NCBI RefSeq assembly: GCF_014200505.1
Contig: NZ_JACHBX010000003.1
Location: 558,001-622,000, forward strand
From: Massilia aurea
GTDB lineage: Bacteria > Pseudomonadota > Gammaproteobacteria > Burkholderiales > Burkholderiaceae_D
DNA length: 64,000 nt
Direction of reading: 5' to 3'
Under the pieces are notes generated by a model. The model made no database searches and was not told the DNA's origin. It saw nothing but the letters and a program-made list of their open reading frames with translations. Each line of letters opens with the position of its first letter. Position 1 is the first letter of the stretch. This document shows positions 27,374-36,676 of the stretch, one piece after another. The position numbers and the translations under genes are program-made.

Positions 27374-27740
27374 GTGTGCGGCCTCGCAGCTTTCATTCCT
27401 GTGAAGTTGAACCCCTGTTAGGCGCACGGTTGAGTTATCTCAATGGTGAGAAGTCGTATAACTTTTATCTATAGCTTGTGAAGGAAGGTACCTGTTCCAG
27501 GTGATTCGTTCTCCGATGCAAGTCCCGGTGAACAGCGATAGTTTGCACAAAAGTCGTCGCATCGTCATAGGAAATTTGCCATACAACACAATTAACGACA
27601 ATAATTTGGCTAAACCAGCCTGAGCATTGATCTTCCACGTAACGAGGAGAATCCATAGATAACACGACACATTTTCCGGACCTCCAAACCCCGCCGTGCA
27701 GCCCATCCGTTCTTGTATAGATGAGCTGGTTTGCCAGCAT
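27374..27740 (+). ncRNA. Candidate structured RNA in the AT-rich tonB upstream block (possible group II intron remnant)
   Basis: This stretch has lower GC than its neighbours and no supportable gene. It contains several small perfect hairpins: GTGCG (27376-27380) with CGCAC (27423-27427), TTGAG TTAT CTCAA (27430-27443), and ACCTG TTC CAGGT near 27491-27503. It begins with GTGTGCG, which matches the GUGYG consensus at the 5' end of group II introns, and the GTTGAACCCCTGTTAGGCGC stretch looks structured. No intron-encoded protein or domain V was found. The idea of a truncated intron or other structured RNA is therefore inference only. Short reverse-strand frames here resemble no known protein. 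Confidence 0.25.
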
Positions 27741-27803
27741 TTACAAGCAGTTAGCGGTCCTTTCGCCGCCGTAAAAATGTATGTGCAAAAAAGAATTCGT
27801 AGG

Positions 27804-27809
27804 TATAAT
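27804..27809 (+). promoter_or_regulatory. Candidate -10 box for tonB
   Basis: A perfect TATAAT about 90 bases before the tonB start. No good -35 at 16-18 bases upstream, so an activator or an upstream element may be needed. No clear Fur box was seen nearby. Confidence 0.35.
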
Positions 27810-27900
27810 TCCTCGAATGTCCCGGATGCGGCTCTAGGTTTCCGTCGTATTTAGTGGGTTTGGTAGCAACAAAAAAGAGTTGGCATTGGAGAAATATGGC

Positions 27901-28566
27901 ATGAATTTTTCGAACGAAAAGCAACCCGGGAAAAATTTCACAGGATTCATCGTTGTGCTCATCTTCCACATCCTTGTGGGTTGGGCACTCGTTGCTGGCC
28001 TGGGGACCCGGATCGTCAGCACGGTGACCGAAGCTGTGGAGACCAAGCTGATTGAAGAAGTGGCTCCGCCGCCACCACCGGAAACCCCGCCACCGCCGCC
28101 ACCGCCGGAAATGAAGGCTCCACCGCCTCCATTCATCCCGCCGGTCGAAGTGCAGGTGCAGCAGCCGCCACCGCCGCAGAACGTGATCGCCGCTGCGACG
28201 CAGACGCCGCCACCGACCACGTCGCTGGCACCGCCTGCACCACCGGCACCATCGGCGCCGCCAGCACCACCGGCACCGCGTGGCGTCAGCCGCAGCGAAG
28301 CAGTAGCAGACTTTAATACTTGCGCACGTCCGGAATATCCGCGTTCGTCGCAACGCAATGAAGAAACGGGTACCACGACCCTGCAATTCCTGATTGGTGT
28401 CGATGGTCGCGTGTTGGAAGCCAAGCTGGCGAAGTCAAGTGGCTTCCGAGACTTGGACCGGGCCGCGCAATCGGCTCTGAGCAAATGCCGATTCAAGCCA
28501 GCCATGATCGATGGCAAGCCGGAACAGGCGTGGACAGCGGTGCAGTACGTCTGGACGCTGGAATAA
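27901..28566 (+). CDS. tonB: Energy transducer TonB
   Basis: 221 residues. A short cytoplasmic N-terminus (MNFSNEKQPGKNF) leads to one transmembrane helix (about 15-33) and a Pro-rich periplasmic spacer from residue 50 to 125 (many PPPPP and PAPPAP runs). The C-terminal TonB domain (about 130-221) carries the CARPEYPRSS-type YP motif and GVDGRVLEAKL. TonB carries the energy of the proton gradient, taken from ExbB/ExbD, to outer-membrane receptors. ATG 27901 has GGAG about nine bases upstream; a TTG 21 bases earlier lacks one. First gene of the tonB-exbB-exbD-exbD-TPR operon. Confidence 0.95.
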   Translation: MNFSNEKQPGKNFTGFIVVLIFHILVGWALVAGLGTRIVSTVTEAVETKLIEEVAPPPPPETPPPPPPPEMKAPPPPFIPPVEVQVQQPPPPQNVIAAATQTPPPTTSLAPPAPPAPSAPPAPPAPRGVSRSEAVADFNTCARPEYPRSSQRNEETGTTTLQFLIGVDGRVLEAKLAKSSGFRDLDRAAQSALSKCRFKPAMIDGKPEQAWTAVQYVWTLE

Positions 28567-28650
28567 AACCGGGACAAAACACCGTCTCAAACTTTGATTG
28601 TCGTTGTCGTAAGTTCAGCGAACTGTCTATTTAAATATTTTGGAGGAAGC

Positions 28651-29598
28651 ATGTTTAAGAATACCCGTTTGTCCGCTTTCCTGGCGGCTGTCCTGTTGTC
28701 GGTAACCGCAGCATCGGCGCTGGTGTCGGCACCAGCCTTCGCTCAAACCCCGGCAACCGACGCAGCTGCTCCAGCGGCGACCGACGCAGCTGCACCAGCC
28801 GTTGATCCGGCTGCTGCGCCTGCTACTGATGCTGCTGCTACCGCTGCTCCGGCCGATGCCGGCGCGCCAGCTGCTGCACCAGGCACCGAAAAAACCGAAG
28901 AAGTCTACAACCCGTACGGCCTGCAGGCCATGTGGGAACACGGCGACTTCGTCAACAAGGGCACCCTGATCATCCTGTCGCTGATGTCGATCGGTTCGTG
29001 GTACATCATCATCACCAAGCTGATCGATCAGCAAAAAGTGATGAACCAGGCTAAAGACATGAAAGCCAAGTTCTGGAAAGCACCGTCGATCGTCGCTGGT
29101 TCGGCTACGCTGAAAGAAGGTTCGCCATTCCGCTTCATCGCTGAAACCGGCACCAAGGCTACCCAGCACCACGATGGCGCCCTGCTCGAGCAGATCGACC
29201 TGTCGACCTGGGTTACCATGCAGATCCAGCGCGCTGTTGACCGTGTTCAGTCGCGTCTGCAAGATGGCCTGTCGTTCCTGGCAACCGTTGGTTCGACCTC
29301 GCCGTTCATCGGTCTGTTCGGTACCGTCTGGGGTATTTACAACGCACTGACCGCCATCGGTATGTCGGGTAACGCATCGATCGACAAGGTTGCAGGTCCA
29401 GTTGGTGAAGCACTGATCATGACCGCCTTCGGTCTGTTCGTTGCAGTTCCTGCCGTCCTGGGTTACAACTGGCTGGTTCGTCGTAACAAGACCGCGCTGG
29501 AAGACATCCGCTCGTTCTCGGCTGACGTGCACTCGGTCCTGATCTCGGGCGCAATGTCGACCTCGAACGCAGCAATCAGCGCCAAGAAGATTGGATAA
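28651..29598 (+). CDS. exbB: ExbB/TolQ family proton channel with exported N-terminal extension
   Basis: 315 residues. Unlike TolQ or E. coli ExbB, it starts with a signal peptide (cleavage near APAFAQT) and an Ala/Pro/Asp-rich periplasmic stretch of about 45 residues. Three transmembrane helices follow at about 105-125, 208-232 and 250-272. The GSTSPFIGLFGTVWGIYNAL segment is the MotA/TolQ/ExbB hallmark, with its Thr and Pro lining the proton path. ExbB pentamers surround an ExbD dimer and power TonB. The strong TGGAGGAAGC ribosome binding site fixes the ATG at 28651. Confidence 0.95.
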   Translation: MFKNTRLSAFLAAVLLSVTAASALVSAPAFAQTPATDAAAPAATDAAAPAVDPAAAPATDAAATAAPADAGAPAAAPGTEKTEEVYNPYGLQAMWEHGDFVNKGTLIILSLMSIGSWYIIITKLIDQQKVMNQAKDMKAKFWKAPSIVAGSATLKEGSPFRFIAETGTKATQHHDGALLEQIDLSTWVTMQIQRAVDRVQSRLQDGLSFLATVGSTSPFIGLFGTVWGIYNALTAIGMSGNASIDKVAGPVGEALIMTAFGLFVAVPAVLGYNWLVRRNKTALEDIRSFSADVHSVLISGAMSTSNAAISAKKIG

Positions 29599-29601
29599 AT
29601 T

Positions 29602-30021
29602 ATGTCGATGAGTGTCGGATCCGATAACGGAGAAGATGAGCTGAATTCAGAGATCAACACGACGCCACTCGTTGACATCATGTTGGTTCTGCTGATCATC
29701 TTCCTGATCACGAGTCCGGTGGTTCTGAAGCTGCAGAAAGTTACCCTGCCTGCAGAAGAGAACCAGGTCACCCTGACCAAACCGGAAGACGTTAACATCA
29801 CCGTCAATAAAGACGGCGAAATGTACTATAACCAGCTGCACCTCGCGAACACGGACGAGCTGTTCAAGTTCCTCGCGGAGCAGTCGGTGAAAGTGCCGCA
29901 ACCGGCAGTGAAAGTTCGTGGTGACCAGGAATCCCGCTACGAAGCGATCGGTCGGGTCATTTACACGGCACAACGTGCTGGGGTGCAGAAGGTTGGTTTC
30001 GTGATCGAACCACCGGGCTGA
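29602..30021 (+). CDS. exbD: ExbD/TolR family protein (first copy)
   Basis: 139 residues, three bases after exbB. A short cytoplasmic tail, one transmembrane helix (about 24-44) with the essential proton-carrying Asp in NTTPLVDIMLVLL, and a periplasmic TolR-like domain. Works with ExbB and TonB. Differs clearly from the second copy downstream in the periplasmic domain, so the two are not a recent duplication. Confidence 0.95.
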   Translation: MSMSVGSDNGEDELNSEINTTPLVDIMLVLLIIFLITSPVVLKLQKVTLPAEENQVTLTKPEDVNITVNKDGEMYYNQLHLANTDELFKFLAEQSVKVPQPAVKVRGDQESRYEAIGRVIYTAQRAGVQKVGFVIEPPG

Positions 30022-30095
30022 TAGCCCTGCACGCGGCGTCAGGCTCATCGAGCCGGGCGCCGCGCCCTTCTCCCAACATTTGAAAAGGAAACACC

Positions 30096-30530
30096 ATGAG
30101 TATGAGCGTAGGTTCGAGCTCCGCTAAGGATGCTGATCCGGAACCGATGATGGAAATGAACATGACGCCGTTGATCGACGTCCTGCTCGTTCTGATCATT
30201 ATGCTGATCATCACGATTCCGAAGCAGAACCACTCGGTCAATCTGAACATGCCGACGGGTACCCCGCCACCGATGACGGATGTCAAACCGGTCGTGGTCA
30301 CCATCGATGTGGACTTTGACGGCACCATCCTCTGGGATGGCGAAGTGATTCCGGATCGTGCAGCCCTCGAAGCAAAGATGAATGCAGTCGCAGCAATGGC
30401 TGACCAGCCTGAAGTGCACCTGCGTCCAAATAAGCTGGTAGAGTATAAAGTTGTAGCCGGCGTGATGGCATCTGCCCAGCGCATTGGCGTCACCAAAATC
30501 GGCATGGTCGGTAACGAGCAATTCCAGTAA
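30096..30530 (+). CDS. exbD: ExbD/TolR family protein (second copy)
   Basis: 144 residues. Starts with the same MSMSVGS as the first copy but then diverges (DADPEPMMEMNMTPLIDVLLVLI). The transmembrane Asp is conserved and the periplasmic domain differs. In Xanthomonas a tonB-exbB-exbD1-exbD2 operon has a second ExbD that is dispensable for iron uptake but used in other processes; a specialised partner is a reasonable inference here. The GAAAAGGAAACACC ribosome binding site is good. Confidence 0.94.
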   Translation: MSMSVGSSSAKDADPEPMMEMNMTPLIDVLLVLIIMLIITIPKQNHSVNLNMPTGTPPPMTDVKPVVVTIDVDFDGTILWDGEVIPDRAALEAKMNAVAAMADQPEVHLRPNKLVEYKVVAGVMASAQRIGVTKIGMVGNEQFQ

Positions 30531-30549
30531 TCGTTCCATGTTTTGACCA

Positions 30550-30576
30550 ACACGGCAGGGCTACCCCCTGCCGTGT
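30550..30576 (+). terminator. Hairpin between second exbD and the TPR gene
   Basis: An 11-bp perfect stem (ACACGGCAGGG / CCCTGCCGTGT, loop CTACC) 20 bases after the second exbD stop. The following CCATTTTG has a short T-run, so partial termination or mRNA-end protection that lowers expression of the TPR gene is likely. Confidence 0.5.
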
Positions 30577-30601
30577 CCATTTTGAAATAAGGATTTTTCA
30601 G

Positions 30602-31831
30602 ATGATCAAGTTCCGTCTCGCTCACCTCAGTATCGCGATGGCCGCACTCGGCTTCGTTGCCGCCACTCCGGTGATCGGCCTGTCCTCCGCTGTCGCTGCA
30701 GAAGCACTGCGCGCGGAGATCGGCAAACCACTGCAGCAAGCCCAGGCACAAATGAAACAGGGTAAGCACAAGGACGCACTGGCGACCCTGCGTGGACTGG
30801 ACAAAGTGGGCAACAAGACCGCCAACGAAACCTACACGATCGAGCGCGTGCGCGCCGCTGCAGCCTCGTCGGCCGGTGATTTTGATACCGCTGCCAAATC
30901 GTTTGAAGCACTGCTCGATTCGGGCAAGCTGAACGCCAGCGAGCGTTCGCAATTCTCAGAAGGCCTGGTCGGCATCTATATGCGCGCCGGCGATCTGAAC
31001 AAAGCCAACAGCACCATCCAGAACCTGCTCAAGCAGAAGGATGATCCAAAGCTGCGCGCTTACCTGCTGCAGAACTACTACAAGCAAGGCAACACCGCCG
31101 CGCTCGAGCAGGAACTGAGCAGAATCGAAAAAAGCGGCCGCCTGAGCGAAGATCAGCTCGGCATGCTGGCCAATATCCAGCTCAAGAAAAACGATACGGC
31201 CGGCTATGTCCGCACCATCGAGAAGCTGGCAGCAGGCTACCCGAAAGCCCAGTACTGGACCGACCTGCTGAACCGTGTGCAGCGTCAGCCAGGCTACTCG
31301 CAGCGTCTGAACATCGACGTCTACCGCTTGAAGCTGGCCAATAACCTGCTCAAAAAGCCAAGCGAGTTCATGGAAATGGCCCAGCTGGTGCTGCAGGCGA
31401 AAGCGCCGGCCGAAGCGCTCAAGATCATCGACCGCGGCTACAAGGCCGGCGCACTGGGCACCGGTGCCGATGCCGCGCGCCACCAGCGCCTGAAGGAACT
31501 GGCCGAGAAGAACCTGGCTGAGCAAAACAAGAACTTTGCTGCGCTCGAAGCCGAGTACACCGCTGCCAAGGACGCAGACCAGATGGTTGGCCTGGGTTAC
31601 GCAATGGTGCAGGCTGGCCAGACCGACAAGGGTCTGAAGATGATGGAAGAAGCGATCAAGGCCGGTGGCCTGCGCAATGCCGACGAAGCCAAGCTGCGCA
31701 TGGGCGAAGCCTACGCTGTCGCTGGCAAGAAGCAGCAAGCCATCGCTGCCTTCAAGACCGTTGGCGGCAAGGACGGCACTGCCGAACTGGCCCGCTACTG
31801 GATCCTGGCAGTCAACCACCCACTGTCGTAA
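30602..31831 (+). CDS. Exported tetratricopeptide-repeat protein
   Basis: 409 residues. Signal peptide with cleavage near SAVAAEA, then helical repeats over the whole length. The first TPR-like unit (about 40-130: ALATLRGLDKVGNKT, AAKSFEALLDSGKL) and the last ones (about 310-400: GLKMMEEAIKAGGL, AIAAFKTVGG) are the clearest. Linked to the TonB-ExbBD operon, it is likely a periplasmic partner of that complex. A similar TPR protein accompanies exbD2-type operons in other Gram-negatives, but the role is not known from the sequence. ATG 30602 has AAGGA ten bases upstream. Confidence 0.82.
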   Translation: MIKFRLAHLSIAMAALGFVAATPVIGLSSAVAAEALRAEIGKPLQQAQAQMKQGKHKDALATLRGLDKVGNKTANETYTIERVRAAAASSAGDFDTAAKSFEALLDSGKLNASERSQFSEGLVGIYMRAGDLNKANSTIQNLLKQKDDPKLRAYLLQNYYKQGNTAALEQELSRIEKSGRLSEDQLGMLANIQLKKNDTAGYVRTIEKLAAGYPKAQYWTDLLNRVQRQPGYSQRLNIDVYRLKLANNLLKKPSEFMEMAQLVLQAKAPAEALKIIDRGYKAGALGTGADAARHQRLKELAEKNLAEQNKNFAALEAEYTAAKDADQMVGLGYAMVQAGQTDKGLKMMEEAIKAGGLRNADEAKLRMGEAYAVAGKKQQAIAAFKTVGGKDGTAELARYWILAVNHPLS

Positions 31832-31845
31832 CTGGTTAGAAAGCG

Positions 31846-31945
31846 GTAGGGTGGACGGGTTCCCCGTCCACGTGTTCAACGTAACGTCGCATACCATGAG
31901 CGAGGTTGGTTTGAACGCGTGGACGGCATAGCCGTCCACCCTACG
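31846..31945. repeat. Intergenic double-hairpin palindrome, copy 2
   Basis: Second copy of the element at 5701-5807, in opposite orientation. Outer ends GTAGGGTGGACGG and CCGTCCACCCTACG. The inner hairpins are GTGGACGG/CCGTCCAC. All four half-stems carry A or T where copy 1 has G or C, so every pair is preserved. It lies between the TPR gene and a terminator. Confidence 0.8.
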
Positions 31946-31959
31946 TTGCAATCGGCCAG

Positions 31960-31987
31960 AACGCCGCCCTCGGGCGGCGTTTTTATT
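31960..31987 (+). terminator. Intrinsic terminator of the tonB operon
   Basis: A GC-rich perfect stem AACGCCGCCC / GGGCGGCGTT followed by TTTTATTT, the strongest rightward terminator in this part of the window. Confidence 0.85.
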
Positions 31988-32072
31988 TGGTCTGCATCTG
32001 CACGCCGCACCCTGCAAGATCGACGGCCAACCATTCCTTCTATGCAACGTCGGAGTTGCCGCGCAGTTCCCG

Positions 32073-32078
32073 TATAAT
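32073..32078 (+). promoter_or_regulatory. Candidate -10 box for ribF
   Basis: A perfect TATAAT 55 bases before the ribF start. The -35 region is poor at the usual spacing. It would drive ribF and the essential genes that follow. Confidence 0.4.
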
Positions 32079-32132
32079 CAGGCTTTTGGCGCCGCATACC
32101 GATAGCATGGCGCGCAACCGGAACCAGACTTG

Positions 32133-33104
32133 ATGAAGGTATTTCGCGGACTTCCCAACGACAGGGCGCGCGCACCCTGCGCACTCACGATCGGCAATTT
32201 CGACGGCGTCCATCGCGGCCACCAGGCCCTGCTGGCGCAAGTGCGCGGCGCAGCCGACCGGCTCGGTCTGGACGCGGCCGTGATGACGTTCGAGCCCCAT
32301 CCCCGCGAATACTTTGCCCACAAACTGGGCGACCCGTCCAAAGCCCCGGCACGCGTGGCCAATCTGCGCGACAAGCTCGAAGACCTTGACCAGGCCGGCA
32401 TCGACCGCGTCATCGTCGAACATTTCAATGAACAGTTTGCCGCCATGTCGCCGCAGGATTTCGTCCAGCGCGTGCTGGTCGACGGCCTGCACGTCAAGTG
32501 GCTGATGGTGGGCGACGACTTCTGCTTTGGCGCGCGCCGCGCCGGCAACATCGCGATGCTGACCGAGGCCGGCCGTGAACACGGTTTCGAGGTCCACACG
32601 CTCGGCGCCGTGATGCATGGCGACGGGCGCATCTCGTCCTCGGCCGTGCGCGCGGCGCTGGCCGGGGGCGACTTTTGCGCCACCAGCAGACTGCTCGGGC
32701 ATCCTTATGCGATGTCTGGCCACGTGATCCATGGCGCCAAGCTTGGCCGCACGCTGGGTTTCCCGACACTGAACCTGCGCGTCACGCACCGCCCTGCCCT
32801 GTCCGGCATCTTCGTCGTGCAGGTGCATGGCCTGGCCGAGCATCCGCTGCCGGCCGTGGCCAGCCTGGGCGTGCGCCCCACCGTCGAAGACGCCGGCCGC
32901 ACCTTGCTCGAAGTCCATGTGTTCGACTATGCCGGCCAGTGTTACGGCAAGCTGGTGCGCGTGGAGTTTCTGGCCAAGCTGCGCGACGAAGAAAAATACG
33001 CCGACCTGGCCCTGCTCACGGCCGCGATCGACAACGACGCGCTGCAGGCGCGCGCGTTCTTCGACCGGCGTAATGGCGCGCTGAACGCGACCGACCGAAT
33101 TTGA
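32133..33104 (+). CDS. ribF: Bifunctional riboflavin kinase / FAD synthetase
   Basis: 323 residues. The N-terminal FMN adenylyltransferase domain (1 to about 175) shows [14 protein letters not shown] near residue 18, the HxGH-type nucleotidyltransferase motif, and later ISSSAVR. The C-terminal flavokinase domain (about 185-310) shows [16 protein letters not shown], the PTLN motif that binds ATP-Mg. The enzyme makes FMN and then FAD. It lies upstream of ileS and lspA in the order common in proteobacteria. The ATG at 32133 is used; a TTG three bases earlier is not needed. Confidence 0.95.
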   Translation: MKVFRGLPNDRARAPCALTIGNFDGVHRGHQALLAQVRGAADRLGLDAAVMTFEPHPREYFAHKLGDPSKAPARVANLRDKLEDLDQAGIDRVIVEHFNEQFAAMSPQDFVQRVLVDGLHVKWLMVGDDFCFGARRAGNIAMLTEAGREHGFEVHTLGAVMHGDGRISSSAVRAALAGGDFCATSRLLGHPYAMSGHVIHGAKLGRTLGFPTLNLRVTHRPALSGIFVVQVHGLAEHPLPAVASLGVRPTVEDAGRTLLEVHVFDYAGQCYGKLVRVEFLAKLRDEEKYADLALLTAAIDNDALQARAFFDRRNGALNATDRI

Positions 33105-33216
33105 GTGCGCTTCCCGGCCAGTCGACGATTGGCAGGAAGCGCCTCACCCTGTTTGCCAGACCCCATTCGACGCGGCGCAAGGCGCCGTGCACACGAACAC
33201 CCAACAAAAGAACCTT

Positions 33217-36102
33217 ATGTCCGATACCAAACAGCACAACCCTGCCAAGGGCGGCAAAAAGCCTGAGAGCAAATACCCGGTCAATATGACCGATACCCCG
33301 TTCCCGATGCGCGGCGACCTTGCCAAGCGCGAACCGGGCTGGGTCAAGCAGTGGCAGGACAAGAAAATCTACGAGCGCGTGCGCAAGGCAGCCAAGGGCC
33401 GCCCGACTTTCATCCTGCATGATGGCCCGCCGTATGCGAATGGCGATATCCACCTGGGCCACGCCGTCAACAAGATTCTGAAAGACATGGTGCTGAAGTC
33501 GCGCACGATCGCGGGCTTCGACGCGCCGTACGTGCCAGGCTGGGATTGCCACGGCATGCCAATCGAGATCCAGATCGAAAAACTGTACGGCAAGAACCTG
33601 CCGACGGCCGAGGTGCTGCAAAAGGCCCGCGCTTACGCGCTCGAACAGATCGACCGCCAGCGCGCCGGCTTCATCCGCCTGGGCGTGCTTGGCGAATGGG
33701 ATAACCCCTACATGACCATGGCCTACAGCAATGAGGCCGACGAGCTGCGCGCGCTCGGCACGCTGCTGGAAAAAGGCTATGTCTACCGGGGCCTGAAGCC
33801 CGTGAACTGGTGCTTCGATTGCGGTTCGGCGCTGGCCGAAGCCGAAGTCGAATACCAGGACAAGCGCGACCCGGCGATCGACGTCGGCTTCCCGTTTGCC
33901 GAACCGGAAAAAATCGCTGCCGCCTTCGGCCTGGACAAACTGCCCGCAGGTGACGGTTTCATCGTCATCTGGACCACGACCCCCTGGACCATCCCGTCGA
34001 ACCAGGCATTGAATGCCGGTCCGGAAGTCCAGTACTCGCTGGTACAGACCGAACGTGACGGCAAGCAGCTCCTGCTGATCCTCGGTTCCGAGCTGGTCGA
34101 ATCGTGCCTGACGCGCTACAAGCTCGAAGGCACGGTCGTCGCCACCACCGTCGGCGAAAAGCTGGCCGGCATCAACTTCAAGCACCCGCTGCATGCGCAG
34201 GATGCGTTCTATGACCGCCTCTCGCCGCTGTACCTGGCCGACTACGTCACGGTCGACAGCGGTACCGGTGTCGTGCACTCGGCGCCAGCCTATGGCCTGG
34301 AAGACTTCGTGTCGTGCAAGGCGCACGGCATGCAGGACGACGACATCCTCAAGCCGGTCATGGGCGACGGCCGCTTTGTCTCGACGCTGCCGCTGTTCGG
34401 CGGCCTGACCATCTGGGAGGCGAGCAAGCCAATCTGCGCGGCACTGACCGAAGCCGGTGCGCTGTTCGAACTCAAGATGTTCGATCACAGCTACATGCAC
34501 TGCTGGCGCCACAAGACGCCGATCATCTACCGCGCCACCAGCCAGTGGTTCGCGGGCATGGACCTCACGCCGAAGGATGGCGGCCCGACCCTGCGCCAGA
34601 CGGCGCTGGCCGGCATCGCCAAGACCCAGTTCTTCCCGGACTGGGGCCAGGCGCGCCTGCACGGCATGATCGAGAACCGTCCGGACTGGACGCTGTCGCG
34701 CCAGCGCCAGTGGGGCGTGCCGATGGCCTTCTTCATCCACAAAGAAACCGGCACGCTGCACCCGCGCACGCCGGAACTGCTGGAGCAAGTGGCCAAGCTG
34801 TTCGAAAAGGGCGGCATCGACGCCTGGCACACGCTCGACCCGGTCACGCTGCTGGGCGACGACGCCGCGATCTACGAAAAGAACAGGGACACACTCGATG
34901 TCTGGTTCGATTCGGGCGCAACCCACCAGACCGTGCTGCGCGGCTCGCACAAGGAGCAGCTGGGCTTCCCGGCCGACCTGTATCTGGAAGGCTCCGACCA
35001 GCACCGCGGCTGGTTCCACTCGTCGCTGCTGACGTCGTCGATGCTCAATGGTGAGCCGCCGTACAAGGCGCTGCTCACGCACGGCTTCACGGTCGACGAA
35101 CATGGCAAGAAGATGTCCAAGTCGCTCGGCAACACGATGGCGCCGCAGAAAATCTCCGACACGCTCGGCGCCGACATCCTGCGCCTGTGGGTAGCTTCGA
35201 CCGATTACACGGGCGAGCTGTCGATCGGCGAAGAAATCCTCAAGCGCGTGACCGAATCGTACCGCCGTATCCGCAACACGCTGCGCTTCCTGCTGGCCAA
35301 TACGTCGGACTTCAATCCGGCGCAGCACGCGGTGCCGATGGGCGAGCTGCTCGAGATCGACCGCTACGCGATCGCCTCGATGGCCCAGTTGCAGAAGGAC
35401 GTGGCGGCCCACTTCGAGCGCTACGAATTCCACCCGGTCGTCTCGCGCCTGCAGAACTACTGCTCGGAAGACCTGGGCGGCTTCTATCTGGATATCCTGA
35501 AGGACCGCCTGTACACGACCGGCATCGATTCACCGGCGCGCCGCTCGGCGCAGACCGCGCTGTGGCACATCGCGCATGCGCTGCTGCGCGTGATGTCGCC
35601 GGTGCTGTCGTTCACGGCCGAAGAAGCGTGGGCCGTGTTTGCGGACCAGGAAACGTTCAACGCCAGCGATGAAACCATCTTCACGCAGACGCTGTGGACC
35701 TTCCCCGAACTGCCGGATGGCGATGCGCTGCTGGCCAAGTACGCCTTGCTGCGCCAGGTGCGCCTGGACGTGACGAAGCAACTGGAAGAAGTGCGCACTT
35801 CGGGCGCGATCGGTTCGTCGCTGCAGGCCGAACTGGCGATCAAGGCCTCGGGCGAGAAGTACCGCGCGCTGGCCAGCCTGGACGACGACCTGAAGTTCGT
35901 CTTCATCACGTCGCAGGCGAGCGTCACGGAAGTGGCAAGCGAGGCTGAAGAAGCCGTGGCCGTGGTGCCGTCGGACGCCGAGAAGTGCGAGCGCTGCTGG
36001 CACTATCGCCGCGACGTCGGCCACGACCCTGCGCATCCAACGCTGTGCGGCCGCTGCACGAGCAACCTCTTCGGCGCCGGCGAAGCGCGCCGCTTCGCAT
36101 AA
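33217..36102 (+). CDS. ileS: Isoleucyl-tRNA synthetase
   Basis: 961 residues. Class I synthetase. The HIGH signature appears as HLGH at 79-82 and KMSKS at 632-636. The CP1 editing domain (about 190-400) includes [12 protein letters not shown]. The C-terminal zinc finger CERCWHYR...LCGRC (about 930-955) is as in E. coli IleS, so this is the bacterial type. It charges tRNA-Ile and edits valine. ATG 33217 gives MSDTKQHNP; an upstream GTG is less likely. Followed by lspA after 18 bases. Confidence 0.97.
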   Translation: MSDTKQHNPAKGGKKPESKYPVNMTDTPFPMRGDLAKREPGWVKQWQDKKIYERVRKAAKGRPTFILHDGPPYANGDIHLGHAVNKILKDMVLKSRTIAGFDAPYVPGWDCHGMPIEIQIEKLYGKNLPTAEVLQKARAYALEQIDRQRAGFIRLGVLGEWDNPYMTMAYSNEADELRALGTLLEKGYVYRGLKPVNWCFDCGSALAEAEVEYQDKRDPAIDVGFPFAEPEKIAAAFGLDKLPAGDGFIVIWTTTPWTIPSNQALNAGPEVQYSLVQTERDGKQLLLILGSELVESCLTRYKLEGTVVATTVGEKLAGINFKHPLHAQDAFYDRLSPLYLADYVTVDSGTGVVHSAPAYGLEDFVSCKAHGMQDDDILKPVMGDGRFVSTLPLFGGLTIWEASKPICAALTEAGALFELKMFDHSYMHCWRHKTPIIYRATSQWFAGMDLTPKDGGPTLRQTALAGIAKTQFFPDWGQARLHGMIENRPDWTLSRQRQWGVPMAFFIHKETGTLHPRTPELLEQVAKLFEKGGIDAWHTLDPVTLLGDDAAIYEKNRDTLDVWFDSGATHQTVLRGSHKEQLGFPADLYLEGSDQHRGWFHSSLLTSSMLNGEPPYKALLTHGFTVDEHGKKMSKSLGNTMAPQKISDTLGADILRLWVASTDYTGELSIGEEILKRVTESYRRIRNTLRFLLANTSDFNPAQHAVPMGELLEIDRYAIASMAQLQKDVAAHFERYEFHPVVSRLQNYCSEDLGGFYLDILKDRLYTTGIDSPARRSAQTALWHIAHALLRVMSPVLSFTAEEAWAVFADQETFNASDETIFTQTLWTFPELPDGDALLAKYALLRQVRLDVTKQLEEVRTSGAIGSSLQAELAIKASGEKYRALASLDDDLKFVFITSQASVTEVASEAEEAVAVVPSDAEKCERCWHYRRDVGHDPAHPTLCGRCTSNLFGAGEARRFA

Positions 36103-36120
36103 GTACCGGGTCCAGACACC

Positions 36121-36663
36121 ATGGCAACCAAAAAGAAACCAGCGCCGTCCGGCGCCACCTTAGTCAAGCGCAGCACGAACAAGAGCGTCGGCGCCAGCAT
36201 GTTCCCCTGGATCGGGCTGTCCCTGATCATCGTCTTGCTCGACCAGGTGACCAAGCTCACCGTCGAACGCACCTTTGCGTACGCCGAGACGGTGCCGATC
36301 ACGGGCTTCTTCAACCTGATCAAGGTGTACAACCCGGGGGCGGCGTTCAGCTTCCTGGGCGACGCGAGCGGCTGGCAGCGCTGGCTGTTCCTGGGTATCG
36401 CCATTGGCGCCGTGGTGTTCTGCCTGTACATGATGAGCAAGAATGCGACGCAGCGCCTGTTCTGCTTCGCGCTCGCGCTGATCATGGCCGGCGCGGTCGG
36501 TAACGGCATCGACCGCGTCGTGCATGGCCACGTGATCGACTTCCTCGATTTCTACTGGACCGGCATCGGCCACTTCCCGGCCTTCAATATCGCCGACATC
36601 GGCATCTCGGTCGGCGCCGTGCTGTTCGTGCTGGATGAATTCCGGCGCGTGAACAAGTCGTGA
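36121..36663 (+). CDS. lspA: Lipoprotein signal peptidase (signal peptidase II)
   Basis: 180 residues with four transmembrane helices (about 28-45, 82-98, 108-126, 148-168). The catalytic aspartates lie in GNGIDRVVHGHVIDF and FNIADIGI, the two conserved family blocks. LDQVTKL and YNPGAAFSFL are also conserved. It cleaves signal peptides of prolipoproteins after lipidation. The N-terminus has an extra basic, about 25-residue cytoplasmic tail. It lies between ileS and coaBC. Confidence 0.96.
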   Translation: MATKKKPAPSGATLVKRSTNKSVGASMFPWIGLSLIIVLLDQVTKLTVERTFAYAETVPITGFFNLIKVYNPGAAFSFLGDASGWQRWLFLGIAIGAVVFCLYMMSKNATQRLFCFALALIMAGAVGNGIDRVVHGHVIDFLDFYWTGIGHFPAFNIADIGISVGAVLFVLDEFRRVNKS

Positions 36664-36676
36664 CCGGGACGAAGCC

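Noticed and set aside
27440..27740. Two overlapping reverse frames of about 90 codons in the AT-rich block
   Set aside because: No ribosome site, no family resemblance, overlapping each other in different frames.
33016..35433. 805-codon reverse frame opposite ileS
   Set aside because: Antisense shadow of a long, unambiguous synthetase gene; no recognisable domain.
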